This document shows, one piece after another, positions 21,701 through 32,207 of a stretch of 64,000 bases of DNA. The DNA comes from Stieleria marina (lineage in GTDB: Bacteria > Planctomycetota > Planctomycetia > Pirellulales > Pirellulaceae). Positions within the stretch are counted from its first letter, which is position 1, and every line of letters starts with the position of its first letter. Under the pieces are notes generated by a model. The model was not told the origin of the DNA and ran no database searches. It saw only the letters and a program-made list of their open reading frames with translations. Location of the stretch: assembly GCA_007741555.1 (NCBI GenBank), contig CP036526.1, forward strand, positions 2,108,001 to 2,172,000, given 5' to 3'. The position numbers and the translations under genes are program-made.

Positions 21701-24700
21701 GACAGGCATCACGGTCGATTTGCTGGATCCGACGTTGAATCTGGGCGCCGATGCGGTCGGTGATACTTACGTTGCAGTGGAAGATTTGTACGGCACAGCT
21801 CTTGCCGATGTTTTGTTTGGCAGCGGCCAAGACAACTGGCTCAACGGTGAAAACGGGAATGACATTCTCTACGGCCGCGATGGTGACGATACGGTCAACG
21901 GAGCCGAAGGCGATGACACGTTGATTGGTGGTCCGGGCGCGGATGAACTGCGCGGCAACGATGGTGTCGATACAGCCAGCTACGCTGATTCGTTAACGGG
22001 GGTGACGATTGACATTGAGTCGTTGTCGACCAACACAGGTGATGCTGCGGGGGACCAGTACTTTGCCGTCGAGCGAATTGTTGCGACCAGCCATTCGGAT
22101 CAGCTGTGGGGCAGCGGAGCGGTCGAGATTTTCATCGGGGGAGCGGGCGACGACAATCTGAATGGACGCGGTGGTGACGATATTTTAGAAGGCGGCCAGG
22201 GAGATGATGTTCTGGAGGGCGGCATCGGCAGCGATGTGATTCGCGGCGGTGAAGGAATTGATACGGCGACTTATGTCAGTGGAAACGGCTGGGTAAAGGC
22301 ATCTTTGTCCGATCCATTGTTCAATGAGGGCGCGGCGATCGGTGACACTCTCGAAGACATCGAAAACCTCAGCGGCACCGATTTTAATGACACATTGGAA
22401 GGCGACGCGTCGGCAAATATTCTGTCCGGTGGCTTGGGCAGAGACGAATTGCGCGGTTTTGGCGGCGACGACTTATTGCTCGGCGGCGACGGTGAGGACA
22501 AATTGATTGGCGGGCTGGGGGCGGACGATCTGCGCGGCGGGGACGGCATTGATCGGGCTGACTATCAGAGTGCGGGCGCCGGGGTGGTGGTTGATCTATT
22601 GGCGCTGGTGTCGAACGCCGGTGAAGCCGCTGGCGACTTATTTACCGACGTCGAAAACATTGGCGGATCACTCTTCGCGGACAGCTTGTACGGCGATGAG
22701 GGAGTCAACGAAGTCGTCGGTGATTTAGGTGATGATTGGTTGTTTGGACGCGGCGGCGATGACGTTTTGATTGCCGGCGATGGCGATGACACGTTGGACG
22801 GTGGGAGTGGTGCTGATGTGATCAACGGCGGCTTGGGCAGCGATGTCGCGACCTACGCACGTGCAGGATCGGGGGTCACGATTGATTTGATCACGCCAGC
22901 GTCAAATGCCGGCGAAGCATTTGGCGACACGTTCTTTTCCATCGAGCAATTCATCGGTAGCGATTGGGATGATGTTTTTCTGGGCAGCTTGGGTGGCAAT
23001 GTATTGATGGGCGGCGCGGGCAATGATTTTCTGAATGGACGCGGTGGGCCCGATACGTTGATGGGAGGCGAAGGAGATGACGTTTTGGAAGGCGACACTG
23101 GCGCCGACCAGTTGCACGGCGGCAGCGGAATTGATGCGGCGAGCTATGCAGGAGGCGCGACGTTTGTCCGTGCTTACCTTTTCGATTCGCTGTTGAACAA
23201 AGGCGTTGCTGTCGGTGATGTGTTTGACAGTATCGAAAATTTGATCGGGACTGATTTCAATGACATTCTTTTCGGTGACGAAATTGGCAACCTGTTGGTC
23301 GGCGGATTCGGCGACGACATGCTTAGCGGTCTGGCGGGCGACGACACGCTTCAAGGAGGCGGCGGCGACGACAAACTTTCTGGCGGCGAAGGTGCGGATG
23401 ATTTGCAGGGCGGCGAAGGCGTTGATGTGGCGTCATATCGTGACGCATTGTCCGGAGTGGTAGCGGATTTGACGTCGACGCTGGGATCGACGGGCGAGGC
23501 CGCGGGCGATGTTTTTACAGACATCGAAGACATTGACGGTACCGATTTTGAAGACTCTCTGTTGGGCGACCTGGCGGAAAATGAGCTAGCTGGTTTTGTC
23601 GGAAACGATCTGCTGGACGGGCGCGGCGGCGATGACATTTTGTCCGGTGGCGACGGCGATGACACATTGGTCGGTGGTGCGGGGGCAGACGTGTTAAACG
23701 GTGGTGCTGGATCGGATGTGGTGACTTACGCGGCATCCACCGCTGGCGTGACGATTGATCTGGAAGATCTCTCCGCCAACCTGGGAGACGCGGCGGGGGA
23801 CACGTTCATCGCGGTCGAAAGCTACGTCGCGACTGCATTTGCTGACGTGATTGCCGGCAACGGTGGCGTGAATAATTTTCAAGCCGGAGAGGGAGATGAT
23901 TTTGTCGATGGGCGCGGCGGTAGCGATACGCTTCGAGGCGGCGGCGGAAATGATGTGCTGCAAGGAGGACGTGGCGCCGATGCTTTGCTCGGCGGTGATG
24001 GAGTGGATGCCGCATCGTATGCGGATGCGACCAGCATTGTTCGTGTGTATCTGGCAAATCCCCAGGACAATAACGGCATTGCTGACGGTGACACTTACGA
24101 CAGTATCGAAAATTTAGTCGGCTCGGATTTCAATGACACATTGGTCGGCGACACAGCTGCAAACGGAATCTTAGGTGGCTTCGGAAACGACGGTATCGAA
24201 GGCGGTGCTGGCGCTGACACGCTTGACGGGCAAGACGGTAACGATCGACTGACCGGCGGATTGGGCGACGATTGGTTGACCGGCGGTGCAGGAAACGACC
24301 GCTTTATCTTTGCTCCGGGCTGGGGGCATGATACCGTTTCGGATTTTGCCAATGACGGCGCCGAAAAACTGGACGTGCGCGGGATCGCCGGGCTGCATGC
24401 CGTCGAAGATTTGGTCATCACCGATGGACCCACAGGTGTGTTGATCGAATTCCAGGGGGACAGCATCACACTGGTTGGCCTGTCATCGGCTGACGTGGAT
24501 CGCTTGGATTTCTTTTTTGATCCGCGGATCAACGTCGCTCCAACGACAACTAGCTTGGGCGAAACCGCGGCGGTCAATAAGAACGCTTTGGTAACGACTG
24601 GCGGCGTGATTGGCTTTGCTGATCCAGACGTGAGCGATTCGCACACCGCGACGACGACGTTTGTTTCGTCCACTCATTCGTCGCAGCTAGGGGCTTTGAA

Positions 24701-26765
24701 TGCAGCGGTTTCCGGTGTGACGCCCAGTGGCGAAGTCACGTGGGACTACTCCGTCGACAATTCGGCGATTCAGTTTCTGGCTGCGGGCGAATCGATTACC
24801 GAAAATTATGTCGTCACTATCAGCGACGACCAAGGCGGCAGTGTCGACGTCAGCGTGGTGCTGACGATCCATGGTGATGCCGTCAATCAATATGTTGTCA
24901 ACACGGTCGGCGACAAACCCGATGTTGATTTAAGTGACGGAATTCCTCGTGATGAAGATGGCAATGTGTCGCTGCGTGCCGCGATCATGCAAGCGAATGC
25001 CACGCCGGCTAACACGGTCAATCAAGTGCGATTTGAAGTGCCCACAGCATCTGGCGAAGCGGTGGTGGTGGCGGTGCAGTCCGCATTGCCGAAGGTAACG
25101 TCGTTGATTCAGCTAGACGGAATTCAAATCGATGACGCGATGCAAGCGAGGCCCAATGTCGTAATCGACGGCGCGGCCATTACGACTGGAATTGTCGATG
25201 GATTTCGTGTCGAGGCGGACGCCGTCAAAGTATCAAACCTAGACATCGTGAACTTTACCAGTGACGCGATCGAAGTCAGGTTGGCTGACGGCGTGGTGAT
25301 TGATTCGGTTTTGGCGGCCGACAATGGCGGTGCCGGGATCCGGCTAAACAACGCAACGAACAGTCATTTAATGGATTCGGTGATCGTCGGAAATGGATCC
25401 TCCGGTGTGCAAGTCGTGGGGGCAACGCCCGCGCAAGGGAACCACATTTCCGGAAATCGCATCGGTCTTGTCGAAGATGATTCACCGGCCGGCAACGGTG
25501 CGTTTGGCGTTCAGATTCTCGCGAGTGAGAACTTTGTCACCGACAATGTGATCTCCGGAAACACGCGAACTGGTTTGGTCATCAGCGGTGTCAATGCGTC
25601 GGGTAACCAAGTTCAGGGGAATCGGATCGGCACCAATGCCAGTGGTACTGCGGCGGTGCCAAATGGTGCGTTTGGGATCATCGTTGCCAGCGCAAATGGT
25701 AATCTTATCGGCGGACCGGATTCGGTGGATCGCAACCTGGTTTCAGGCAACGGCGGTTCGGGAGTCTCGATTAGCAGTGGCAGTTCCAACACGACTGTCG
25801 AGAACAATTTGATCGGCCTGGATGTGTCGGGGACGATTGCGATCGCGAATGGTGGCAACGGAATTTATCTGCGAGCCGGTGCGGTCAATAATTTGGTCGT
25901 CAGTAACTTTGTCGCCGCAAATGCAGGCAGTCAGATTGCGTTGGTTGCCGCCAACACGACCGGCAACACCATCCGCTCCAATCACCTTGGGTTCGGGACC
26001 GATTTTGCGCAATTCAGTGGCGGCATCAATTCGATTCTGGTGAAATCGCCCGGCAATACCATCGGTGGACCGTTGGCAACCGACGCAAACTTCATCACCG
26101 GCAGCACGACGGGAATCAGCCTCAACGGTGTCACCGCTTCCGGCAATCTGATTCAAAACAATCGAATCGGTACCGACGATCAAGTGCCTCGAGGTGCCAA
26201 CCATGGGATGGTCAATGGCGTTCAATTCCTGCAAGGCGCCAAAGAGAACTTTATTACCGAAAACGTGATTGCTTACTGCAGCGGGGACGCGATTCGGTCG
26301 CCCAACGGTGGCGTCGGCAATTTGTTTTCGCGTAACACTCTCTACAGCAATCACACCGCCATCGACTTGGGTGGCAACGGAAACGCCGTCAACGATCCGG
26401 GCGATAGTGATACTGGTCCAAACCAGTACCAAAATACGCCAATTGGCATCGGGACGATTCTGATAAGTCCGACGGGCGGCGATTTGGCGGACGTCACGAT
26501 CGTGTATGCCGTTGATTCGGATCCTTTGAACGCGACGTATCCATTGTTGATCGACTTTTTCTTCAGTGACGGCAATGGCAAAGAGGCGTTCTATATCGGC
26601 AGCGATGTTTATTTAGAGGTCGATCAATTGGCCGGAAACAAGACGGTCACGATCAGCGGTGTCGCTATCAACGATGTCCCACTGCAAGTCGGTGTAGCGA
26701 CGGCGACCGACGATTTGGGCAACACTTCGGAGTTGTCGGCCCCGATCGCTCTGCAAATCCTTTAG
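18705..26765 (+). CDS. Giant secreted RTX/dockerin/beta-helix adhesin-like protein
   Basis: About 2,690 residues. The N-terminus is arginine-rich and ends in [11 protein letters not shown] (near 19019-19051), a LEPR-XLL-type motif found at the start of large exported planctomycete proteins. In order: two dockerin-like EF-hand loops ([15 protein letters not shown] near 19180; [15 protein letters not shown] near 19310); a right-handed beta-helix (about 19700-20760); an RTX block of glycine/aspartate nonapeptides (about 20830-24330) whose second part consists of nine modules of 96-97 residues; a VCBS/cadherin-like domain (24530-24890); a CSLREA-type segment (about 24890-25040); and a second beta-helix with NLIGG/NxIxGN repeats (25180-26400). 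RTX repeats fold on calcium outside the cell. Start is uncertain: 18504, 18705 and 18801 are in-frame. Likely a surface adhesin or polysaccharide-binding protein; enzyme activity is possible but unseen. Confidence 0.85.
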   Translation: MSSRRNRTDSPVQKQASSYRRVSCRIGRLSRKMLSQSDIRDAWRSRTRAALRLAIGGSGGSRIRFGFGWILRGVWGCFVQRWTVVSQQVVSQQVVRRQRRMMVAQNLERRQLLAADWLPAAAEVGLQSDVQMIQQYTVGELIPTSAVQTPMQNLHNRFDVNADNAVTPLDALNTINYLASPVSVQADLTAPKTNGGQGFFPDVDGDGAVSPVDLLEVLNELAAMNRSERSERLEAISQSETFTQAAPEPSANTACTVVEVGLLATVDVDDGSLIADSITCLASYIDATPTVDRGMVTVSQSTAFSESLRLQDDIVLNIQDGVTLTLDTYLDPSDLINGGPAIRLNNTTGSGVTGSGTLDFAGNSRQGIYGVAMHDAVIGNVDATGLDPAKLRVVGWQYGVFFASTVDVAASNLTIANLEITEPHSTFVEYPLTVTNRPGANGQWVDGLTVTNLLVDGGQPDGLGGKVGGAHGVNNPFTADQIAIQGVHNATLTNVESLNGGENGLTVSWGSRNVVLTDVTIDNPDAHAFNIGGSGQAIDVVSEAGFVQGQQIVGVTSGTTAEVFQVYPGRIWVKDTGGNRFAIGEVLDVTDAGVSVSTTVIKAFRTENITVENAATKQAGRNIHSAVNGDGDLIAFSDVFIQQGNNIAINNSQFDSLGRSDGATGVADHYGINAAISMFSISGNEFVNYGDSQTPVVTSANTTQSAGTPESNAIDGTVDADAIVGTVFADIIVGEGGDDWLQGRDGNDWIEGDDGADLLSGENGDDTIDGGAGDDYLIGGDDDDHLVGGMGVDELFGQDGADVLTGGEDADYLSGGDGDDQLDGGTGSDTIIGGQGHDTIMAGDGDDTVRGIGGDDSISGGAGVDQLQGEGGSDTILGGSGDDLIQGGLGADQLDGGDDDDFVSGEEGNDTVSGGLGTDVVYGGDGNDWVSGEDGDDTLRGDAGNDTIDGGDGDDSLDGGEGNDQLSGGIGDDNLKGGLGSDVLDGGDGRDIADYRNAVTGITVDLLDPTLNLGADAVGDTYVAVEDLYGTALADVLFGSGQDNWLNGENGNDILYGRDGDDTVNGAEGDDTLIGGPGADELRGNDGVDTASYADSLTGVTIDIESLSTNTGDAAGDQYFAVERIVATSHSDQLWGSGAVEIFIGGAGDDNLNGRGGDDILEGGQGDDVLEGGIGSDVIRGGEGIDTATYVSGNGWVKASLSDPLFNEGAAIGDTLEDIENLSGTDFNDTLEGDASANILSGGLGRDELRGFGGDDLLLGGDGEDKLIGGLGADDLRGGDGIDRADYQSAGAGVVVDLLALVSNAGEAAGDLFTDVENIGGSLFADSLYGDEGVNEVVGDLGDDWLFGRGGDDVLIAGDGDDTLDGGSGADVINGGLGSDVATYARAGSGVTIDLITPASNAGEAFGDTFFSIEQFIGSDWDDVFLGSLGGNVLMGGAGNDFLNGRGGPDTLMGGEGDDVLEGDTGADQLHGGSGIDAASYAGGATFVRAYLFDSLLNKGVAVGDVFDSIENLIGTDFNDILFGDEIGNLLVGGFGDDMLSGLAGDDTLQGGGGDDKLSGGEGADDLQGGEGVDVASYRDALSGVVADLTSTLGSTGEAAGDVFTDIEDIDGTDFEDSLLGDLAENELAGFVGNDLLDGRGGDDILSGGDGDDTLVGGAGADVLNGGAGSDVVTYAASTAGVTIDLEDLSANLGDAAGDTFIAVESYVATAFADVIAGNGGVNNFQAGEGDDFVDGRGGSDTLRGGGGNDVLQGGRGADALLGGDGVDAASYADATSIVRVYLANPQDNNGIADGDTYDSIENLVGSDFNDTLVGDTAANGILGGFGNDGIEGGAGADTLDGQDGNDRLTGGLGDDWLTGGAGNDRFIFAPGWGHDTVSDFANDGAEKLDVRGIAGLHAVEDLVITDGPTGVLIEFQGDSITLVGLSSADVDRLDFFFDPRINVAPTTTSLGETAAVNKNALVTTGGVIGFADPDVSDSHTATTTFVSSTHSSQLGALNAAVSGVTPSGEVTWDYSVDNSAIQFLAAGESITENYVVTISDDQGGSVDVSVVLTIHGDAVNQYVVNTVGDKPDVDLSDGIPRDEDGNVSLRAAIMQANATPANTVNQVRFEVPTASGEAVVVAVQSALPKVTSLIQLDGIQIDDAMQARPNVVIDGAAITTGIVDGFRVEADAVKVSNLDIVNFTSDAIEVRLADGVVIDSVLAADNGGAGIRLNNATNSHLMDSVIVGNGSSGVQVVGATPAQGNHISGNRIGLVEDDSPAGNGAFGVQILASENFVTDNVISGNTRTGLVISGVNASGNQVQGNRIGTNASGTAAVPNGAFGIIVASANGNLIGGPDSVDRNLVSGNGGSGVSISSGSSNTTVENNLIGLDVSGTIAIANGGNGIYLRAGAVNNLVVSNFVAANAGSQIALVAANTTGNTIRSNHLGFGTDFAQFSGGINSILVKSPGNTIGGPLATDANFITGSTTGISLNGVTASGNLIQNNRIGTDDQVPRGANHGMVNGVQFLQGAKENFITENVIAYCSGDAIRSPNGGVGNLFSRNTLYSNHTAIDLGGNGNAVNDPGDSDTGPNQYQNTPIGIGTILISPTGGDLADVTIVYAVDSDPLNATYPLLIDFFFSDGNGKEAFYIGSDVYLEVDQLAGNKTVTISGVAINDVPLQVGVATATDDLGNTSELSAPIALQIL
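20830..24330 (+). repeat. RTX nonapeptide array with nine-module, three-phase higher-order repeat
   Basis: The first part (about 20890-21680) is an unbroken run of GGxGxDxLx nonapeptides. From about 21685 a longer module recurs at 21685, 21973, 22264, 22560, 22852, 23141, 23432, 23722 and 24010, that is every 288-296 bases. Each module opens with (A/V)(S/T/D)Y and a beta segment, then GDxxxxxE and about five RTX nonapeptides. Modules 1, 4 and 7 share VDLL/ADL, modules 2, 5 and 8 share GVTID, and modules 3, 6 and 9 share V(K/R)xxL. The true duplication unit is therefore about 873 bases, present three times. Confidence 0.85.
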
Positions 26766-26978
26766 CGATCGCCCCTGCCCTGCCCTGCCCTCCGACTGCC
26801 TCTGACGAATTGCCTTATTAAAATGTCCCCTCAGCAAGGGGCTCTGGGAGTTGGAGCGATGTTTGTTGCAGCCCGAATACGGAAAGTCTCTGGCTCCCTC
26901 GGGAGATTCCATGAATGCACAGCGTTTCGGTCTGACGACAATCGTTTGCACGGCCGCGCGCAATTCCGTATTGAAGCT
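26766..26978. other. Convergent intergenic gap, no gene seen
   Basis: A short CCCTGCCCTGCCCTGCCCT pyrimidine-rich run lies just after the giant gene. No terminator stem with a T-run was found. Confidence 0.5.
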
Positions 26979-29042
26979 CTAACGTTCGTCAGCATGCTTG
27001 TTGGGCGGAGCGGTCCAAGGTTCGCTGCCGAGTGCTGCTGCGGTGCTGACTTCCGGTTCCAAGGCAACCACTCTGAAATTCGTATAGATGTGGTGAGTCC
27101 CGACCATGCGAAATCCGAAGTAGCCTTCGCGATAAATAGGAAAGCGATCGAGATCGTAGTCGGCTTCGCGGATCGTCAACTCGCCCTGACTGTCACGGCC
27201 TTCGATTTTGATCCGGTCGTCCCGTGCGATCTGATAGATCAGTTTACCGTCGACGATGTACTGAATGAGATCGTCGTACGCGACGAGTTGTACCGCCATC
27301 ACCTTGTCCGGCGTGATCAAGTAGCCGGGGCGTCCGTCCTTGTCGGTGAACGCCAAATGTTCGGCTGGTTTGCCGTCTACTTCACGCGGGTATCGCCGCA
27401 TTCGAGTCGTCCGGTTGGCGACCGCTCCGCCGCCTCCCGTGCTAGCGTAATAACCGTGGATCTTGTCATACGAAGAGAACTTGCCGTTGTACCGGTTCGA
27501 ATCGAACAGACCCTGGTCGGGATCAAGCGGATCGGTCGCCATCCAGAAATGGTTGATGTCGCGAGGCTGCAATCCTTTGATCGCTGGTTTCGGCGTCGGG
27601 CAGACGACCTGATACGTGATCGCCACGCGAGTAGGCAGCTTCTGCTTAAACCACGCCGTGCATCCGCGTCCCGGCAATCGGCAGTCAAGCGATTGGTTTC
27701 GTGCTGCGACTTTGGCCGGTGCGAACCCCGATCGCTCCTGAATTTGGATGACCCAGTTGTTGAGGCTTTCAAAATCATCCTGGGCAAGTTGCGCCCCGAT
27801 TTTAAACATGCCCACTCCGTGACCAAGCACCGCTGGATTCTTTCCGGCGACAACTAATTTTCCCCGCACCGGCAAACCGTAGGACGTCAGGGTGCCCCAT
27901 GACATGTGTTGGCGATGCGATCCTTCAGGCCGTTCTTGGTCTGCGACTCGCCGGCTGTAAGCCATATCCAGGCCCATCCGATCGTGGTAGTGATGAACGA
28001 TTCGCTCATAGATCGGACGGAAACATCCTCTGCCTTTTGCTGAAATGGCCCGGTAATCGTATCTGTCACCTACGCTGCGATAGCGTTGGTAAGGAACGTC
28101 TTCACCGAGGTTGTATTTGGCAGTGTATTCAAATCCCCGTGCAAGCCGATTGTCGGCGGCCGCATACAGATCGACACCTTGTCTCCAAGCCATCTCGCAC
28201 GCACAGGCGAGGAACCCCATCCCCATCTGGACGTGCGACTGATCTCGACCGCTTTCTTGGCATTCTCCAAACTCGTTGAAATACTTTTCGATGGCGCCGT
28301 TGCCTGTGCCAGCTACGTAGTATTTCGCCGCGCGATCAAACATCGCGCGATCATCAAGGAAGATTCCCATCGCAATCATGGTTTGGATCATCGAGGCGTC
28401 CCAGTTGCCGTTGGCAGTGGGATAGAAGTCCTTGATCACCGGATAAAAGACCTGACGAAGCATTCGCTCAAATTGCTTCTGATCCGCGTCCGGCCACAGG
28501 GGGCTAGTGTGTCGAAGCAGTTCCGCAGCATTGCAAAACACCACTCCATCCATGCCTACCAGCAGCCGAGCATCGTGGCCCGAAACGGACTGGAGCGTGG
28601 TGGCCCAGGCGTTAAGAATTTCGATCGCCTTTCTCGCGTGTGCCTCTTTGTGCGTCAGGCCCCACTGCAAAGCGTGGGCATAAGCCGCCGCGGCGTCGCG
28701 GGACATATCCGAACTGCCAATGTTCGGATTGTTCCTCACGCCGCGTACAACGTTGGCAAACGGCTTGGGCGTGTAATCGAGCGCAGCTTCTTCGGCCGCT
28801 TGCAATTGCTCCCAGGCGGACTTCCACGGTTGCTGACTCGTGTTGATCTTCTGTTGGATGAACTTCAGTTCGGCGTGGCTGTGAAGCAGGCCGGGATGAA
28901 CGAATGGCTTGGCCTCGTCTACCGATCCAGTACCTTCGTCGGCTATCGCCAAAGCAGTAGGGGCCAACGTGAGAAAAATGAGCAGCAAGAAGTAGTTCAT
29001 TCGCACCAAACTCTCTGCCTGTTTGAACATTTTAGATTTCAT
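26979..29042 (-). CDS. Secreted alginate-lyase-like polysaccharide lyase with C-terminal DUF6250-like domain
   Basis: A 687-residue protein with a signal peptide (FLLLIFLTLAPTALA). Residues about 95-340 match the alginate lyase (PF05426) toroid: NGNWDASMIQTM is the family's catalytic Asn-containing segment, and ECQESGRDQSHVQMGMGFL supplies the His region. Residues about 500-670 match the DUF6250 beta domain that often accompanies such lyases (HFWMATDP, YYASTGGG, GYLITPDK). It probably cleaves a uronate-containing algal polysaccharide in the periplasm or outside the cell. An alternative start at 29000 would place the signal peptide directly at the N-terminus. Confidence 0.8.
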   Translation of the reverse strand: MKSKMFKQAESLVRMNYFLLLIFLTLAPTALAIADEGTGSVDEAKPFVHPGLLHSHAELKFIQQKINTSQQPWKSAWEQLQAAEEAALDYTPKPFANVVRGVRNNPNIGSSDMSRDAAAAYAHALQWGLTHKEAHARKAIEILNAWATTLQSVSGHDARLLVGMDGVVFCNAAELLRHTSPLWPDADQKQFERMLRQVFYPVIKDFYPTANGNWDASMIQTMIAMGIFLDDRAMFDRAAKYYVAGTGNGAIEKYFNEFGECQESGRDQSHVQMGMGFLACACEMAWRQGVDLYAAADNRLARGFEYTAKYNLGEDVPYQRYRSVGDRYDYRAISAKGRGCFRPIYERIVHHYHDRMGLDMAYSRRVADQERPEGSHRQHMSWGTLTSYGLPVRGKLVVAGKNPAVLGHGVGMFKIGAQLAQDDFESLNNWVIQIQERSGFAPAKVAARNQSLDCRLPGRGCTAWFKQKLPTRVAITYQVVCPTPKPAIKGLQPRDINHFWMATDPLDPDQGLFDSNRYNGKFSSYDKIHGYYASTGGGGAVANRTTRMRRYPREVDGKPAEHLAFTDKDGRPGYLITPDKVMAVQLVAYDDLIQYIVDGKLIYQIARDDRIKIEGRDSQGELTIREADYDLDRFPIYREGYFGFRMVGTHHIYTNFRVVALEPEVSTAAALGSEPWTAPPNKHADER

Positions 29043-29095
29043 CGTTTTCGTGGCTCTGGTTTATTTGCCGATCACTGAATCTGGATCCTACTATC

Positions 29096-29446
29096 CTAGG
29101 TCAGCAGACATTTCGGCTGCCCATGCGTTTCCTTCCCCTCGTTTTTGCAGGCAGTTCCGCCAGGGACGCCAGTCGCTTCCTGCCAGTTATCGACCCACCC
29201 CGCTGGCAATAGGTCGATCACTGCCGAGTCGCAATTTCCTGCGGCATGCAACGCCCGTGCAGCACGCACCGCGTCGTGAGTCGCTCCGATTGTATTCTCA
29301 ATACAGCCATCGGCCTGAGTATGGCCATCGACGGACACACAAACTTCTGCGGCAGAACTCTCACCCGACACGAGCAAGCCAACCAACCCGGTTAGCAACC
29401 ACTGAAAGTTCGCTGTGGGGCGAACAGAAGTCTGACGAGTATTCAT
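29096..29446 (-). pseudogene. Truncated N-terminus of a beta-helix polysaccharide-active protein
   Basis: A 116-codon frame with a signal peptide followed by VCVSVDGHTQADGC...TIGATHDAVRAARALHAAG. This corresponds to the YVSxxGxDxxxG-PFAT-xxARDAVR opening of right-handed beta-helix glycan-active enzymes, which normally run to 500 residues or more. After the LLPAGW segment the frame diverges from the family and stops. It is most likely the left-over 5' end of a deleted gene next to the lyase gene. A short intact secreted protein remains possible. Confidence 0.45.
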
Positions 29447-29521
29447 GTGTCGCGGGATGCGAACGCAGGATTGAGATGAGAGTTCCTCAATCGAAGGCGT
29501 GGCTCATCTAGGGCTCGCGTG

Positions 29522-30601
29522 TCACGGTTGGTTTTGGTGATGAGGGCTTTCCAGTAGGTGCTTCTTCAGCAGATCCTCACCGTAGTCGTTGCCTGGTTCG
29601 CGAAACACGGTGTGAATGTGGTTGACGGGACCAGAACTGCGTCCTGGAGGAAAGTGGTTGTCGAATTCGATGATGACGGTGGGGCCGTGGATTCGATAGT
29701 AATAGGGCTTTCCCTCTCCAGTGCCGGCCCAAGCAAAATGAATCTTGTCCAAACCTGATTTCAAGATTCGATCCAGTTGGATGTGAGCAATGTTGTGCTC
29801 GTAATTGTGAACGTATTCGTCGATCAAAGACATCAAGAGGCGTCGTTGGCCCGCGTTCAGATCCGATGCCGGCAAACCCGTTGGCGTCTTCAGCTGGTCA
29901 CCGCGCGTCGGGCCGGTGATCACATCGCGTGGTGCCACCTTGTCAATCACCGCTTTGGAACGCTGTTTGTCGTCCAGCGACGCGAAAAGCCGCTTGCCTT
30001 TTTCATCCTCAGCCCCTTGGACGTTCCACCCCGAATACGTTCCCTCGGGCAGCCTCGCTGGGTCGGAACCCATGAACGCGGGGCGGACCGAAACTTCGTC
30101 CCCAACCACCGTAATGTTGAGCGCGAGGTGATGGCCGTCTAATTGCCAGCCCCAGGATTTGTCCTTCGCGGGATCGCCGAAGATACCGATCCAGTAAAGG
30201 TCATGTCCAAACATCGGAGTATTATTTGGGCGACGCTTCTCCGCCAAGCTCTTAAGGATCTCATCAAGGTGCATGATCCCGGTTGTCTTTAGATAGCCCT
30301 GGCTACTAAGAGTGCTTTGCAGCAACTGATGAGCGAGTGATTTTTGTTCAGGCGACATTTCCTTAAAGCTGACTCCTTCGCGTTTGAAAGAAGTTGCCGG
30401 GAGATTGCTCCAAGCTCGACGTTCTTTGTCATCGAGCGTGAACATGGCTTGCTTTCGCAGTTCGGGGCTCAGACCTTCAAGGAAGGCGACCGCGGACTGG
30501 CGGATCTCCGTAACTGGAGCCTTGTGTTGCTCCTTTGGCTCCTGAGCATGGGCGACCGTGATGCTGACTAAAAGGCATGCAACGAGAGCGAGTGGTTTCA
30601 T
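29522..30601 (-). CDS. Secreted DUF3500-family protein
   Basis: A 359-residue protein with a signal peptide cleaved after AHA. It matches DUF3500 (PF12006) along its length: RRAWSNLPATSF near residue 65, DLYWIGIFGDP and WGWQLDGHHLALN near 140-165, and the C-terminal NHIHTVFREPGNDYG. The conserved histidines (GHH, HIH) suggest a metal or substrate site, but no activity is established for the family. These genes commonly sit near catabolic clusters. It is exported and lies between lyase and nuclease-like genes on the same strand. Confidence 0.85.
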   Translation of the reverse strand: MKPLALVACLLVSITVAHAQEPKEQHKAPVTEIRQSAVAFLEGLSPELRKQAMFTLDDKERRAWSNLPATSFKREGVSFKEMSPEQKSLAHQLLQSTLSSQGYLKTTGIMHLDEILKSLAEKRRPNNTPMFGHDLYWIGIFGDPAKDKSWGWQLDGHHLALNITVVGDEVSVRPAFMGSDPARLPEGTYSGWNVQGAEDEKGKRLFASLDDKQRSKAVIDKVAPRDVITGPTRGDQLKTPTGLPASDLNAGQRRLLMSLIDEYVHNYEHNIAHIQLDRILKSGLDKIHFAWAGTGEGKPYYYRIHGPTVIIEFDNHFPPGRSSGPVNHIHTVFREPGNDYGEDLLKKHLLESPHHQNQP

Positions 30602-31079
30602 ATTCAGAATTCCTTAGAGCTTGGTCGTTAAACGGGGATATAAGTAGCATTCGGCAAAATGCAGGCGGCACACGTTTGGTCGCCCGCCTGAGATCTACAA
30701 AAGCAGGTATTCGGTACTGCTGGATTTAATTGGGAACAGACGATCACACATGACGATGACACCGCCTTCGTGGCCACCGTCACGCGTCCAAAGCCATTTC
30801 GTCACCACTTCCACATGGAAGCCTCCGTTCGTCGTGGCCGGCCGTGTGAAGATGATATCGCTTGGGTGCGCGGTCCGCACCGACTGCGGCGAGGAAGGTC
30901 TTGCGGAGGGCGTCAAATTCGGCATCGCATCGACACCAATCAAGCTTCTCTGGCTTCAGCGACGATACATCCAATGCGGTTTCGTGCGCCGCATTGTAGG
31001 CACTCTGTGGTGCGGTGTAACGCGCAAGTCTCTCGTGTTGCGAACGCCACTGAACTGAACTGACTATCCAACGTGGTGG
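30602..31079 (-). pseudogene. Possible decayed gene fragment
   Basis: Two overlapping minus-strand frames (30780-30974 and 30695-30943) look like parts of one coding sequence broken by a frameshift: KLDWCRCDAEFDALRKTFLAAVG in two parts, then FHVEVVTKWLWTR and GGVIVMCDRLFPI. No family was recognised. A 7-bp inverted repeat (CAGGCGG ... CCGCCTG) lies near 30661-30690. No intact gene is present here. Confidence 0.25.
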
Positions 31080-31874
31080 CTACAGCGATAGTTCCAGCAC
31101 GCTGAAGATCGCTCGATGATCCGATGCGACGGCTTCGTGCAAGACCGTCGTTTCGATCGCTCGCCAACGCTTCCCAGGACGGAACAAGATAAAATCAATC
31201 TGGCGAGTTGGTTTGGCAACCGGAATCGTCGGCATCGCGTCGGCGTTGGTAACCGTCCATTGTTTTCTTAACAGCCCAAGTGGTTCGCTGCCCAGGACAT
31301 CGTTCAGATCGCCTATCAAGAGTGCTGGGCGAGGATCGTCTTTGAGCAAAACGTTGATCGCCTGGGCAGACTGAATGCGTTCGTCTTGGTTGCGGCGATG
31401 GTCAAAGTGCGTGGCCAGTATGAGCAGTTTTTCCGCAATTTTTGGAACCGATATTTCCGCCGCCAGTACGCCACGTTGTTCGCCATCGTCCAAATTAGGA
31501 AGTCGGTGATTGGCATGTGTCGCGATCGGAAAACGTGAAAGAATTGCGTTGCCGTAATGACCGCCCTGGAGTTTGATGTTTGGGCCAAAAGCGACATTCA
31601 TCTGTGTCAAACGCCCCAGTTTCTGGGGTTGGTCGACATTACCAGAACGCTTCGCGTTTTGATCCACTTCTTGCAGCGCCACCAAGTCGGGTTGCACCGA
31701 CCGAATCACATTGGCGATCCGCGGCAGGTCCCGCTTGCCGTCGACGCCTTCGCCATGGTGAATGTTGTAGCTGAGTACACGCAACCGAATCGGTTCGGCC
31801 GAGACCGTGTTCCAAGACGCGACGTTGATCATGGACAAAACAGCAACAGCAGCGATCAACGAGAATTTTGTCAT
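31080..31874 (-). CDS. Secreted endonuclease/exonuclease/phosphatase-family hydrolase
   Basis: A 264-residue EEP-fold protein with a signal peptide cleaved near VSA. The metal-dependent phosphoesterase motifs are all visible: LSYNIHHGEG, ALQEVD (metal-binding Glu, about 66), GNAILSRFP, LLIGDLND (about 195), and the terminal SDHRAIF (catalytic His). Family members cleave phosphodiesters in nucleic acids, inositides or lipids. Export and the neighbouring phosphatase genes suggest scavenging of phosphate from extracellular esters. The substrate is not determined. Confidence 0.85.
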   Translation of the reverse strand: MTKFSLIAAVAVLSMINVASWNTVSAEPIRLRVLSYNIHHGEGVDGKRDLPRIANVIRSVQPDLVALQEVDQNAKRSGNVDQPQKLGRLTQMNVAFGPNIKLQGGHYGNAILSRFPIATHANHRLPNLDDGEQRGVLAAEISVPKIAEKLLILATHFDHRRNQDERIQSAQAINVLLKDDPRPALLIGDLNDVLGSEPLGLLRKQWTVTNADAMPTIPVAKPTRQIDFILFRPGKRWRAIETTVLHEAVASDHRAIFSVLELSL

Positions 31875-31943
31875 GGATTGGCCTGAATGCGAAGGAGGAT
31901 GGACGTGACGAGAATGCGAAATGGAAGTCGCCTGGCGTCTTGT

Positions 31944-32079
31944 CAGGGCGAATCACTTTTTAAAGAAAGGAGGTTTGTTTCTAGCGGATTGGCGCGAGCC
32001 AGCCGTTCGTTGACGCACCGGATGGCTCGCGCCGTTCGGCTACCAGTTGCCCCAATTTCGAAGAGTGACTTGCGTTGGG
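31944..32079. repeat. MITE-like dispersed repeat, copy B
   Basis: The inverted, diverged partner of the element at 8482-8615. It keeps the terminal CAGGGCGAATCACTTTTT and the central palindromic block in which GGCGCGAGCC and GGCTCGCGCC face each other across GTTCGTTGACGC. This copy shows the internal inverted repeat more clearly than copy A. It lies in the gap between the EEP gene and the jelly-roll lyase gene. Confidence 0.7.
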
Positions 32080-32207
32080 TGTCTTGTTGTTAGTCGAGCG
32101 TCTGGTGTGTATCAGCTTAGCCCCGATTATTCATGGGATTTTGCAGCACTCCGGCAACTCGTTTGGATGCGCCTGTTTACATCAAAAGGGCGAATGAAAA
32201 ATCCGGG

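Noticed and set aside
20890-24330. CRISPR-like repeat array
   Set aside because: Repeats here are coding RTX nonapeptides of variable nucleotide sequence, without constant repeats and unique spacers.
20046-24673. Many minus-strand frames rich in Ser/Pro opposite the giant gene
   Set aside because: They arise from the complement of glycine/aspartate RTX repeats and have no independent support.
26823-29078. Two long plus-strand frames (344 and 330 codons) opposite the alginate-lyase-like gene
   Set aside because: They are antisense to a well-supported gene, have no family similarity and show the residue composition of shadow frames.
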